DNA of 10,900 nt from NCBI GenBank assembly GCA_937889795.1, contig CALBZH010000583.1, positions 1 to 10,900 of the forward strand, read 5' to 3'. Below the pieces are notes generated by a model. The model was given only the letters and a program-made list of their open reading frames with translations, was not told the DNA's origin and searched no databases. The position numbers and the translations under genes were made by a program. Below, one piece after another: positions 1 to 7,615 of the stretch; position 1 is the first letter of the stretch; the number at the start of each line of letters is the position of its first letter. Source of the DNA: an uncultured Syntrophobacteraceae bacterium (GTDB lineage Bacteria; Desulfobacterota; Syntrophobacteria; Syntrophobacterales; Syntrophobacteraceae).

Positions 1-1
1 C

Positions 2-859
2 ATGACAACCGACTCTTACGTCGTGGATCCCCTTGTCTTTCCCGGTGGCGATATTGGTAGCCTGGCGGTTCACGGGACGGTCAATGACCTGGCCATGCTG
101 GGGGCCGAGCCCCTTTATCTCACCGCCGGCTTTATTCTCGAGGAGGGTCTGGATCTTGAGACACTGCGGTACATCGTTTCTTCCATGTCCCTGGCGGCCA
201 AGATGGCGGGCATCCACATCGTGGCCGGCGATACGAAAGTCGTGCCTCGAGGGAAGGCGGACAAGCTGTTCATCAACACGGCCGGAATTGGAGTCATTCC
301 CGCGCACATCCAGATCGACGGCAGTCGGGCTCGACCCGGCGATGCCGTCCTCGTGAGCGGCACCCTCGGGGACCATGGCATGGCGGTGCTGTGTCAGCGC
401 GAGGGACTGGCGTTCGAAAACGAGATCCTCAGCGACTCGGCCCCGCTCCATGACATGGTTGCCCGAATCCTCGACATATGCCCCAACCTGCACGTTCTGC
501 GAGATCCCACTCGAGGAGGGCTGGCCACGACGCTCAATGAGATTGCCCAGCAATCCCGAGTAGGCATCCGGCTGTTCGAGGAAATGCTCCCCATACGCGA
601 GGACGTCGCCGGGGCCTGTGAGATGCTCGGATTGGATCCGCTCTATGTTGCCAACGAAGGGAAGCTCATCGCCATCATGCCTGCTGAGTATGCCGAATCG
701 GTCTTGCGATGCATCCGGTCCCACCCCCTCGGCGCGAACGCCATGTGCATCGGGGAAGTCACGGATGCCGAGCCGGGACGCGTCTTCCTCAGGACCCGGA
801 TCGGCGGACACCGCCTCATCGATATGCTCAGAGGCGAGCAGCTACCGAGAATCTGCTGA
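2..859 (+). CDS. hypE: HypE, hydrogenase maturation carbamoyl dehydratase (5' end outside window)
   Basis: HypE dehydrates the carbamoyl group that HypF places on its C-terminal cysteine to a thiocyanate; the cyanide is then passed to the HypC/HypD iron and becomes a ligand of the [NiFe] active site. The visible 285 residues begin at the family's conserved TTDSYVVDPLVFPGGDIG stretch (ATP-binding AIRS/PurM-like fold), continue through GTVNDLAMLGA and the DPTRGG segment, and end in PRIC with the essential terminal cysteine directly before TGA. HypE normally has about 50 more N-terminal residues, so the ATG at base 2 is an internal methionine and the gene enters from the left. Although the frame stays open beyond this TGA into the next gene, the terminal Cys shows that it is a true stop. 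A hyp gene next to a hydrogenase operon fits a shared maturation role. SelD has the same fold, but the C-terminal PRIC favours HypE. Confidence 0.95.
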   Translation: MTTDSYVVDPLVFPGGDIGSLAVHGTVNDLAMLGAEPLYLTAGFILEEGLDLETLRYIVSSMSLAAKMAGIHIVAGDTKVVPRGKADKLFINTAGIGVIPAHIQIDGSRARPGDAVLVSGTLGDHGMAVLCQREGLAFENEILSDSAPLHDMVARILDICPNLHVLRDPTRGGLATTLNEIAQQSRVGIRLFEEMLPIREDVAGACEMLGLDPLYVANEGKLIAIMPAEYAESVLRCIRSHPLGANAMCIGEVTDAEPGRVFLRTRIGGHRLIDMLRGEQLPRIC

Positions 860-877
860 TTCAAACGAGAGGAAGAC

Positions 878-2023
878 ATGCTGATCACCGAGCCGGGTAA
901 ACCGGGAAGCCACCACCTGATCTGTGCCGTATGCGGCAACGAATACCGCCGGCTGGGCAGGAGCCTTCAGGTTTGTCCGGAGTGTATCCGCGACCGATGG
1001 GAGGAGAGCAGGAAGTGGTGTGAGGCCGTCCATGCCGTGTCGCGCGACAGCTATCAGCTGCCGCTACACCCACCTCGCGATCCAGTCGGGGAAGCGTGCA
1101 GTCTGTGCGTTCACCAGTGCCTGCTGACCCCAGGTGAAAAGGGCTATTGCGGAGTCCGCGACGGTAGCGACGAGAGTCTTCTCGTTCATGGCCATACCTG
1201 CGGCCAGCTCTCCTTCTATTATGATCCGCTTCCCACAAACTGTGTCGCGGATTGGGTGTGCGCCGGAGGCACGGGTGCGGGGTATCCGAAGTACGCACAC
1301 GACAGGGGACCGGAAGCGGGCTTTCTGAATCTTGCGGTCTTCTTCGAAGCCTGCAATTTCGATTGCTTGTACTGCCAGAACTGGATGCACAAAGAAGCGC
1401 ATATCAAAGGGAAACGGAAGACGTCGGTGAGCGAGCTTGTTCGGGCGGTCAATTCCCAGACCAGCTGCATCTGCTTTTTCGGAGGCGATCCGGTCCCCCA
1501 GCTGCCCTACGCCCTGCGTGTAGCGGAAGAGGCCCGTAAGGCTCGCTCCGGCGAGATTCTGCGTATCTGCTGGGAAACCAATGGCAGCATGCAGCAGGAT
1601 TTGCTGCGATCCATGGCCAGCATCTCTCTGGAGTCCGGAGGGTGCGTCAAGGTGGACCTCAAGGCCTGGAACCCGCATCTCCACCGGGCACTGACAGGCT
1701 GTGACAACAAACAGGTGTATGAGAATTTCGCGATGCTCGCGGAGTGCATTCCTCTTCGGCCGGATCCGCCCTTCCTGGTTGCAAGCACCGTCATGGTACC
1801 CGGGTATGTCGAAGCGAACGAAATCGCCAACATCGCGCGCTTCATCGCGGAGCTCAATCCGGACATTCCCTATTCACTCCTGGCATTCGCCCCGGAATTT
1901 CATCTTCGGGACTTTCCAACAACCTCACCCGAGCAGGCCAAGGCTTGCTTCGAAGCAGCCAAGAAGGCCGGGCTTAGACGAGTGAGGGTCGGAAACCAGC
2001 ATCTCCTGTGCTCCAGAGCTTGA
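878..2023 (+). CDS. Radical SAM protein, PflA-like, with N-terminal zinc-ribbon-like segment
   Basis: This 381-residue protein carries the radical SAM signature C159-NFD-C163-LY-C166 that binds the SAM-cleaving [4Fe-4S] cluster, followed by an FFGGDP strand and a WETNG motif typical of pyruvate-formate-lyase-activating-enzyme-like members (COG1180 type). Ahead of it lie two further cysteine groups: a zinc-ribbon-like C16-x2-C19 / C33-x2-C36, and C74-x2-C77-x3-C81 with C91, resembling the CxLCxHxC...GxCGVR segment seen in several PflA-like families. The start has an AGAGGAAG ribosome site about 5 bases upstream and lies only 18 bases after hypE, so the two are probably cotranscribed. The substrate cannot be read from the sequence. 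No glycyl-radical enzyme is visible nearby, and the hypE linkage suggests, but does not show, a role in hydrogenase or other metalloenzyme maturation. The radical SAM assignment is firm; the role is open. Confidence 0.85.
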   Translation: MLITEPGKPGSHHLICAVCGNEYRRLGRSLQVCPECIRDRWEESRKWCEAVHAVSRDSYQLPLHPPRDPVGEACSLCVHQCLLTPGEKGYCGVRDGSDESLLVHGHTCGQLSFYYDPLPTNCVADWVCAGGTGAGYPKYAHDRGPEAGFLNLAVFFEACNFDCLYCQNWMHKEAHIKGKRKTSVSELVRAVNSQTSCICFFGGDPVPQLPYALRVAEEARKARSGEILRICWETNGSMQQDLLRSMASISLESGGCVKVDLKAWNPHLHRALTGCDNKQVYENFAMLAECIPLRPDPPFLVASTVMVPGYVEANEIANIARFIAELNPDIPYSLLAFAPEFHLRDFPTTSPEQAKACFEAAKKAGLRRVRVGNQHLLCSRA

Positions 2024-2283
2024 CCGGAGCCAAAATAGCCTTCCAAGCGTTTTCTCTCGATTGCAGCGGCATCCGTTGCGCTCGTCCCGATCTGAATCCT
2101 TGGTCTGCCTCCACGAGTCGAAAAAACCACTCTGATCTTTGACCGCCATGGCCAAGCCTGCGCCTAGACCAGAGCGTGACTCCAACAGAACACGCTACGT
2201 GCCAACGGGTGAAATGCCGTCGCTCCTGCGAGAGCCGTTCTAGGAGCACCGCCCCATGATCGTGAAAACCATATCAACAGCCC

Positions 2284-2319
2284 TATGCATATTGTGCATT
2301 CTATTGCACAATATGCATA
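2284..2319. promoter_or_regulatory. Perfect 15-bp inverted repeat, probable operator/activator site
   Basis: The arm TATGCATATTGTGCA (2284-2298) is mirrored exactly by TGCACAATATGCATA (2305-2319) around a 6-base spacer, TTCTAT. Inside the element the self-complementary tetramer TGCA occurs four times, starting at 2286, 2295, 2305 and 2314, that is every 9-10 bases and so roughly on one face of the helix. Its centre (about 2301.5) lies near -62 relative to the start predicted from the promoter downstream, the classical class I activator position of CRP/FNR-type regulators. The half-sites do not match canonical CRP, FNR or HcpR spacing, so the regulator is unknown. No T run follows, which argues against a terminator. 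Confidence 0.7.
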
Positions 2320-2328
2320 ATTTCTCTA

Positions 2329-2357
2329 TTGATTTTTAAACGGTCTCCTCCTATAGT
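2329..2357 (+). promoter_or_regulatory. Sigma70-type promoter for the hydrogenase operon
   Basis: A -35 box TTGATT (2329-2334, 4 of 6 consensus) and a -10 box TATAGT (2352-2357, 5 of 6) are separated by exactly 17 bases. Transcription would start near 2364, about 47 bases before the protease start codon. The inverted repeat ends 9 bases upstream of the -35 box, consistent with regulated initiation. No sigma54-type TGGC-N8-TTGC element is apparent here. Confidence 0.65.
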
Positions 2358-2367
2358 GTCGCCCGAT

Positions 2368-2385
2368 GCACAACCCGGAATGTGC
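2368..2385. other. Short everted repeat at the predicted transcript start
   Basis: GCACA (2368-2372) and TGTGC (2381-2385) are separated by 8 bases. The same two half-sequences occur in the upstream operator in the opposite order (TGTGC-N8-GCACA, 2293-2310). The site would lie at about +5 to +22 and could be a secondary binding site for the same regulator or a small leader hairpin. It is short enough to be chance. Confidence 0.25.
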
Positions 2386-2410
2386 GACTTGCTTTGTGAA
2401 AGGTAGATTC

Positions 2411-2908
2411 ATGCTCGAGGATTTGTTTACAAAACCGATTCTCATTCTCGGCTGCGGCAATCCCCTACTGGGGGACGACGGGTTTGGTCCGGAGGTGGTC
2501 GATCATCTCCACCGCATGGGACACCTTCCCGACACCGCCGCTGCCATCGACGTTGGAACCAGCATCGGCGATATCCTTTTCGACTTCTTGCTCAGCCCTC
2601 GCAAACCTCCCCATCTGTTCATCGTCGACGCCGTATGCCAACCTGGACGCAATCCTGGAGACCTGTTCGAAGTGGCCATCGAAGATGTCCCGTCGAACAA
2701 GTCCGTGGACTTTTCTCTGCACCAGTTCCCGTCGGTGAACCTGTTGCGGGAGCTGCGGGAGTCGGGGGCGATGCAGATCCGCATCCTGGTCGTTCAGGTC
2801 AACGAGATCCCCCAAGTCGTTCAGCCCGGCTTATCTCAAGAAGTGCGGGAAGCGATCCCCAGGGCCTGTGAGTGGATCCTGGACAAGCTCGCTCCCCTGG
2901 CCGTGTGA
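2411..2908 (+). CDS. [NiFe]-hydrogenase maturation endopeptidase (M52, HybD/HycI family)
   Basis: This 165-residue protein matches the usual size of hydrogenase maturation proteases, which cut the C-terminal tail of the large subunit once nickel is inserted. It opens with GCGNPLLGDDGFGPEV (residues 14-29), the family's hallmark. The three nickel-sensing ligands of E. coli HybD (Glu16, Asp62, His93) correspond by motif position to D23, D73 (in IVDA) and H104 (in SLHQF). I chose the ATG at 2411 because it has an AAAGGTAG ribosome site 3 bases upstream and sits just before the conserved strand; an in-frame ATG at 2366 would lie essentially on the predicted transcript start. As first gene of the operon its natural substrate is MvhA, encoded last, which retains a cleavable tail. 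The TGA stop is discussed among the rejected items. Confidence 0.9.
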   Translation: MLEDLFTKPILILGCGNPLLGDDGFGPEVVDHLHRMGHLPDTAAAIDVGTSIGDILFDFLLSPRKPPHLFIVDAVCQPGRNPGDLFEVAIEDVPSNKSVDFSLHQFPSVNLLRELRESGAMQIRILVVQVNEIPQVVQPGLSQEVREAIPRACEWILDKLAPLAV

Positions 2909-2983
2909 CCCGTCTGCAGGCAGGCGACGGCGTCACACCGGATTGGCGTTCGAGATTGGCAGCGAAAACGGAGAACAGTTGAG

Positions 2984-5900
2984 ATGGCAGACACCCCTGT
3001 TGGATCGGTCATGGTGGTGGGCGGTGGCATCGCTGGGATTCAGGCTTCCCTGGATCTGGCGGAGTCTGGCTATTTCGTCTATCTGGTTGAAAAAGGCCCG
3101 GGGATCGGCGGGGTCATGGCCCAGCTGGACAAGACCTTCCCCACCAATGACTGTGCGATGTGAATCATCTCGCCCAAGTTGGTCGAGTGCGGTCGGCACT
3201 TAAACATCGAGATTTTGACCCTGTCGGAAGTTGAAGACATCTCCGGCGAGGCAGGCCGTTTCACGGTCCGGGTGAAGCAGCGGCCCCGCTACGTGGACAT
3301 GGACAAATGCATTGCCTGCGGCCTTTGCGCCCAGAAATGCCCCAAGAAGGTCGATGATCCTTACAACGCGGGCATCGGCAAGCGCAAGGCGGCTTATATC
3401 CAATATGGCCAGACCGTCCCCCTGAAATACCTGATCGACCCGGATCACTGCCTGTATCTCCAGCGCGGAAAATGCCGGGCGTGCGAAAAGTTTTGCCCGA
3501 CCGGTGCGATCAATTTCGAAGACCGGGAGCGGATGCGCACCTTCGAGGTCGGTTCCCTTATTCTGGCTCCCGGCTACAAGCCCTTCGACCCCGTCGTCTA
3601 CGACGTTTATGGCTACAAGACCATCCCCGATGTCGTGACCGCCCTGGAATTCGAGCGTATCCTTTCCTCGAGCGGCCCCTTCATGGGGCATGTGGTCCGG
3701 CCGTCTGATTCCCGCGAGCCGAGAAAAATCGCCTGGATTCAATGCGTTGGCTCCCGCGATGCCAGCCGCTCGGAAAACGGCTACTGTTCGAGCGTGTGCT
3801 GCATGTATGCCATCAAGCAGGCCCTCGTGACTGCCGAGCACATGCCGGGAAAAGGGCTTGAATCCACCATCTTCTTCATGGACATTCGAAGCCACAACAA
3901 GGAATTCGAGCGCTATTACGAGGATGCCAAGGCAAAGGGGATCCGCTTCCTTCGCGCGCGTCCCCACACGGTGACGCCGGGAGCCCACCATACGGGCGTC
4001 GAGGTGTCCTATGTGACCGAAGACGGGCGCCCCGTGGTCGAAACGTTCGATCTCTTGGTGCTCTCGGTCGGGATTCAGCCCTCGCCCGATGCCAGAGCTC
4101 TCGCGAAAAAGCTCGACTTCGAGCTGGACCAGTTCGGATTCGCCCGGACGAGGAGCTTTGATCCGGTGACGAGCACCCGGCCGGGCATCTACGTCACAGG
4201 CGCGTTCCAGTCACCCAAGGCCATCCCCCGTGCGGTCACGGAAGCCTCGGCTGCGGCGGCGGAAGCGTCCAGGCTTCTGGCCGGCGCCAGAGAATCCCTG
4301 ACCCGCACGAAGAGCTATCCACAGGAGCAGAATGTGTCCGGACATGAGCCACGAGTCGGTGTCTTCGTGTGCTCCTGCGGGATCAACATCGCGAGCGTGG
4401 TCGACGTGAGCGCACTGACCGAGTACGCCCGCACGCTTCCCCATGTCGTCTATGTGACCAACAATCTTTTCACGTGCTCAGCCGATACGCAGGTCCTCCT
4501 GGGGCAGACGATTCGGGAAGAGCGACTGAACCGGATTGTCATCGCAGCCTGCACCCCGCGCACCCATGAGCCCCTGTTCCAGGACACCCTCCGGGAAGTG
4601 GGCCTGAACCCCTACCTCCTCGAGATGGCGAACATCCGCAATCAGAACTCCTGGGTGCACCAGACCGACCCCGCCAAAGCGACCGATAAGGCCAAGGACC
4701 AACTGCGCATGGCGGTCGCGAAGGTGGCTCTGAACGACCCCTTGGATCGCCCCCGGGTCGAGGTCGTCCAGCGGGCGCTGGTTGTCGGCGGAGGCGTCGC
4801 TGGCATGACGGCTGCCCTCGGCCTGGCCGACCAGGGACATGATGTCGTCCTGGTTGAAAAATCCGACCGGCTCGGCGGCAACGCCTGGAACATCAATGAG
4901 ACCTGGCGGGGCAACCCGATTCGTCCTTTGCTCGAACAGCAGATTACGCAGGTCCAAAACCATCCCAAGGTCCGCGTCCTCACGAACGCGCGCCTGATGA
5001 GCGGTTCGGGATCGGTGGGGCATTTTGTGAGTGAAGTCAACGTCAATGGCGCCACCGAGACCTTCCATTACGGAGCGGCCATTATCGCGACCGGGGCTCG
5101 GGAAAGCACTCCCACCGAATACCTGTACGGCCACGACGATCGCGTCATGACCCATCAGGAATTCGACGCCCTGATGCGAGAGGCGGGAGATCAGATAGCC
5201 AGAGCCGAATCCATCGTCTTTATCCAGTGCGTCGGATCCCGCGAGCCCGAGCGCCCCTATTGCAGCAGGCTCTGTTGCACTCATTCGGTCCAGAGCGCGA
5301 TCAAGCTCAAAGAGATGAACCCCGAAATGGACGTCACCATTCTGTGCCGTGATGTGCGCACTTACGGAGAACGGGAAGCGCTCTACCGCAAGGCCCGCTC
5401 CCTGGGCGTTCTTTTCATCCGCTTCACCCGGGATCGCAAACCCGTCGTGAGCCAGCTGAAGGGCGGCCTCGCTGTCGACGTATTCGATCCGATCCTGCAG
5501 CGGACGGTCCGGCTCGAAGCGGACCGCATCGTCCTGGCTTCGGCGATTATTCCAATTGACAACACGGACATTGTCGACATCTTCAAGTGCGGGCACAACG
5601 AGGATGGCTTTCTAAACGAGGCCCACCCGAAGCTGCGCCCCGTGGACATGTCCGTGGACGGGCTCTTCCTCGCTGGACTCTGCAACTACCCCAAGCCCAT
5701 CGACGAGGTGGTCGGACAGGCCAAGGCGGCGGCGGCACGGGCTAACGTGATTCTTTCCAGACGCACGATGCAGCTGGACGCCATCAAGTCCTTTGTCACG
5801 GACCGGTGCGATGGCTGCGCCCTGTGCGTGGACGTGTGTCCCTACATGGCGATCAAGCCCCGCGAAGAGCATCAGGGGGATCGAATCCGCAAATGGGTTA

Positions 5901-6031
5901 AGGCGGACAGCGCCCTGTGCAAGGGATGCGGACTCTGTCAGGCGACCTGCCCCAAGGGCGGGATCGTCATTCACGGCTTTACCGCGGGGCAGCTCCAGGC
6001 GGAAGTGGACGCCCTGCTGCAGTCGGCTTAG
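2984..6031 (+). CDS. hdrA: HdrA, selenocysteine-containing, tandem two-FAD-domain form
   Basis: HdrA is the flavin subunit of soluble heterodisulfide-reductase-type complexes and the proposed site of electron bifurcation. Read through the in-frame TGA at 3161-3163 as Sec60, the gene gives 1015 residues. First half: FAD motif GGGIAG (13-18); the family's NDCxMC-type segment as [16 protein letters not shown] (55-68); ferredoxin cysteines 109/112/115/119 and 156/164/167/171; cluster cysteines C254, C268, C272, C273. Second half: a full HdrA N-terminal domain (GVFVCSCG, C463/C465, with C498 and C523), a second FAD motif near 602, a second CX10CX3CC set (749, 760, 764, 765), and two C-terminal [4Fe-4S] motifs (942-952 and 979-989). 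The second half lacks the Cys/Sec motif. Canonical HdrA is about 650 residues; longer tandem forms occur in sulfate reducers. The start at 2984 precedes the FAD motif, with GGAG 10 bases upstream. Starting after the TGA would remove the first FAD motif. Confidence 0.93.
3185..3201 (+). promoter_or_regulatory. Candidate bacterial SECIS hairpin for hdrA Sec60
   Basis: AGTGC (3186-3190) pairs perfectly with GCACT (3196-3200), extended by a G-U pair (3185/3201), around the loop GGTCG. The loop begins 28 bases after the TGA, within the range I recall for bacterial SECIS elements (about 16-37), and starts with GG. Its GGTC resembles the GGUC in the E. coli fdhF SECIS loop. A competing hairpin lies at 3169-3187 (CTCG/CGAG plus CC/GG, loop AAGTT); I prefer the GG-containing one. 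Confidence 0.6.
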
Positions 6032-6051
6032 AGACGATCGAGGAGACGATC

Positions 6052-6486
6052 ATGGAACATGAATTCGAGCCCGTCATCATCGGGTTTCTGTGCAACTGGT
6101 GCGCCTATGCCGGCGGCGATCTGGCCGGCGTCTCGCGTCTCCAGTATCCCGCCAACATGCGGCCCATCCGCGTCATGTGCTCGGGGATGGTGAGTCCAGA
6201 CCTCGTCGTGCATGCCCTCTCCAAGGGCGCGGATGGCGTCCTGGTAATGGGCTGACACCTCGGTGAATGCCATTACCTGGACGGTAATCACAAAGCATCC
6301 GCACGTTTTCAGGCCATCAGCGTGGTTCTCGACAGCCTCGGAATCGATCCCGAACGGTTCGCTCTGGAATGGGTGAGCTCCGCGGAGGCGCCCCGCTTCG
6401 CCGAAGTGGTAACGCGCTTCACAGAACAGATCCGAGAGCTGGGACCCAACCCCTTTCGCGGCGAATCAACCGCCGCGGTCGGCTAG
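6052..6486 (+). CDS. mvhD: MvhD, selenocysteine-containing electron-transfer subunit
   Basis: MvhD carries a [2Fe-2S] cluster and relays electrons between the MvhGA hydrogenase and HdrA. Reading the TGA at 6253-6255 as Sec68 gives 144 residues, the normal family length; stopping there would leave only 67. Conserved cysteines appear in FLCNWCAYAG (C14, C17) and VMCSGM (C43). The usual GCHxGDCHY motif reads G-Sec-HLGECHYLDGN, with Sec68 replacing the first Cys and C73 retained. Residues beyond the TGA continue as a clear MvhD C-terminus ending at TAG 6484-6486. The ATG has AGGAG at 6041-6045; the 9-base word GAGACGATC occurs twice around this site (6031-6039 and 6043-6051), probably incidental. 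The gene starts 20 bases after hdrA and ends 10 bases before the frhB-like gene. Sec variants of MvhD/VhuD are known in methanogens and selenoprotein-rich deltaproteobacteria. Confidence 0.93.
6267..6298 (+). promoter_or_regulatory. Candidate bacterial SECIS hairpin for mvhD Sec68
   Basis: The core is ATTACC (6272-6277), loop TGGAC, GGTAAT (6283-6288): a perfect 6-bp stem beginning 17 bases after the TGA. A lower stem ATGC (6267-6270) with GCAT (6295-6298) is possible across an asymmetric internal loop. The second loop base is G, as expected for bacterial SECIS elements. The same loop, stem length and offset recur after the mvhA TGA. Confidence 0.7.
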
Positions 6487-6496
6487 GAGGCGAGGC

Positions 6497-7600
6497 ATGA
6501 AAACGTTTTTCCATTTGAAGCAAGAGGTGCAGGAGCGCGGACTGTGTCATCGCTGCGGCGGGTGCGTCTCTTTCTGTACGGCCATCAATTACGGCGCCCT
6601 CAAAATCGATGAAGATGGAAACCCATGCTACGCCGATGTCGGCAAATGCATCGAGTGCGGCATTTGCTATCTCATCTGTCCCGAAATCCATGATCTGGAT
6701 GACGACCAGAAGCGGGTGGCGGGCTGGAGTGCCCCGATCGGCAGAGTGATCGAAGTCGCCACCGCACGGGCGGTGGATCCGGAAATCCGCTCGCGGGCGA
6801 CGGATGGCGGGGTTGTGACGGCGCTGCTCGTCCACCTGTTCCACATGGGCTTCATTGACGGAGCGATCGTAACCAAGCAGACCGGGCCGTTCCAGCGATC
6901 GCCCTGGCTCGCCACGAGCCGGGAGGAGATCGTCGACGCGGCTGGCTTCCATTTCGATGCGTCCCACGGCATGACGCTCTTCGGGGATGAGTATTCAACC
7001 TACGCTCCCACCATCCAGGAGCTTCAGGAGCTGAGCAAGCAAGGACTCCGGCGAGTGGCGTTCGTGGGCACGCCATGCCAGATCAAGGCCGTCCGGAAGA
7101 TGGAGGCCCTTGGAATCGTGCCGGCCGATGCTATCCGATACCATTTCGGCCTCTTTTGCACTGGCAATTTCCGGTTCGGCACCCATGAGCGCGAGCGGCT
7201 CGAAGGGCTGGGGGGATTCCGCTGGGACGAGGTGACGAAGGTGAACGTCAAGGAGGCCCTCATCATCCACCTGAAAAACGGCGAGCAGCGTCCGCTTCCC
7301 TTGGACGAGCTGGATTTCATGAAGCGGTACGCCTGCCGGTTCTGTGACGATTACGCCGCCGAATTCGCGGACCTTTCCTTCGGAGGCATCGGCTCGGAGG
7401 AAGGCTGGACAACGGTCCTTGCCAGAACGGTCCACGGCCGTGCGGTGCTCGCCCATGGCCGCGGCCGCGCCGTCGAGGAGCCCAACCGCTCCGCCGACCC
7501 GCAGCTTGGCACCCGGATTCGGAGAACGGTGGAGGACTGGTCTGTCCGCAAGAAGGTGCACTCGAACGATAACCGCGAGCGGATGAACGGCCATCCGTAG
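6497..7600 (+). CDS. FrhB-like flavoprotein (coenzyme F420 hydrogenase/dehydrogenase beta family)
   Basis: This 367-residue protein belongs to the FrhB family of FAD/[4Fe-4S] subunits that in methanogens pass electrons to coenzyme F420. The N-terminus holds two ferredoxin-like cysteine sets (17/20/23/27 and 51/54/57/61). The core has the family's TDGGVVTALL, VGTPCQIKAVRKM (C194) and CRFCDDYAAEFADLSFGG (C280, C283) followed by GWTTVLART. The tail of about 45 residues after this is basic and low in motifs. The ATG is preceded by AGGAGG with 6 bases spacing. Its position between mvhD and mvhG, with gaps of 10 and 15 bases, makes it very likely a subunit of the same complex. Whether the acceptor is F420, ferredoxin, a pyridine nucleotide or another flavoprotein cannot be told from the sequence; F420 specificity should not be assumed in a bacterium. 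Confidence 0.88.
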   Translation: MKTFFHLKQEVQERGLCHRCGGCVSFCTAINYGALKIDEDGNPCYADVGKCIECGICYLICPEIHDLDDDQKRVAGWSAPIGRVIEVATARAVDPEIRSRATDGGVVTALLVHLFHMGFIDGAIVTKQTGPFQRSPWLATSREEIVDAAGFHFDASHGMTLFGDEYSTYAPTIQELQELSKQGLRRVAFVGTPCQIKAVRKMEALGIVPADAIRYHFGLFCTGNFRFGTHERERLEGLGGFRWDEVTKVNVKEALIIHLKNGEQRPLPLDELDFMKRYACRFCDDYAAEFADLSFGGIGSEEGWTTVLARTVHGRAVLAHGRGRAVEEPNRSADPQLGTRIRRTVEDWSVRKKVHSNDNRERMNGHP

Positions 7601-7615
7601 GAAAGAAGGGACACC

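Larger units (their letters stand above)
2024..2410. other. Intergenic regulatory region between the radical SAM gene and the hydrogenase operon
   Basis: This is a 387-base gap. The first 260 bases (2024-2283) show no convincing gene, tRNA or terminator; only weak short stems are visible (AGCGTG at 2173 with CACGCT at 2191, and GCTCCT at 2222 with AGGAGC at 2242), neither followed by a T run. Base composition then turns AT-rich from about 2270 to 2360, where the inverted repeat and promoter described separately are found. The remainder (about 2364-2410) is the probable 5' leader of the operon. Confidence 0.6.

Noticed and set aside
857..877. The hypE stop TGA is in frame with the radical SAM gene, so a Sec readthrough fusion is formally possible.
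   Set aside because: HypE must end in its reactive Cys (PRIC), the downstream gene has its own ribosome site and ATG, and no clear SECIS-like stem follows.
2148..2243. Small ORF of 31 residues in the gap before the operon.
   Set aside because: No ribosome site precedes it and the composition is unremarkable; nothing supports translation.
2284..2319. The large inverted repeat as an intrinsic terminator of the radical SAM gene.
   Set aside because: It lies 260 bases beyond that gene, is AT-rich, has no following T run and abuts a promoter.
2906..2929. The protease stop TGA is followed by an open frame into hdrA and by a SECIS-like hairpin (CGTC, bulged T, GC, loop AGGCAG, GC, GACG at 2911-2929), suggesting a fourth Sec codon and a protease-HdrA fusion.
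   Set aside because: The protease already has its normal family length of about 165 residues. The 25 codons after the TGA show no family similarity, hdrA has its own start, and the loop begins only 10 bases after the TGA, closer than usual for a bacterial SECIS.
3169..3187. Alternative hairpin directly after the hdrA TGA (CTCG/CGAG with CC/GG, loop AAGTT) as the SECIS.
   Set aside because: It starts only 5 bases after the codon and lacks G in the first two loop bases; the hairpin at 3185-3201 fits better. It is not excluded.
4478..5596. Long minus-strand open frames opposite hdrA (also 3200-3991) and opposite mvhA (8560-9987).
   Set aside because: They mirror real genes of GC-rich codon use and show no family motifs; the plus-strand proteins are certain.
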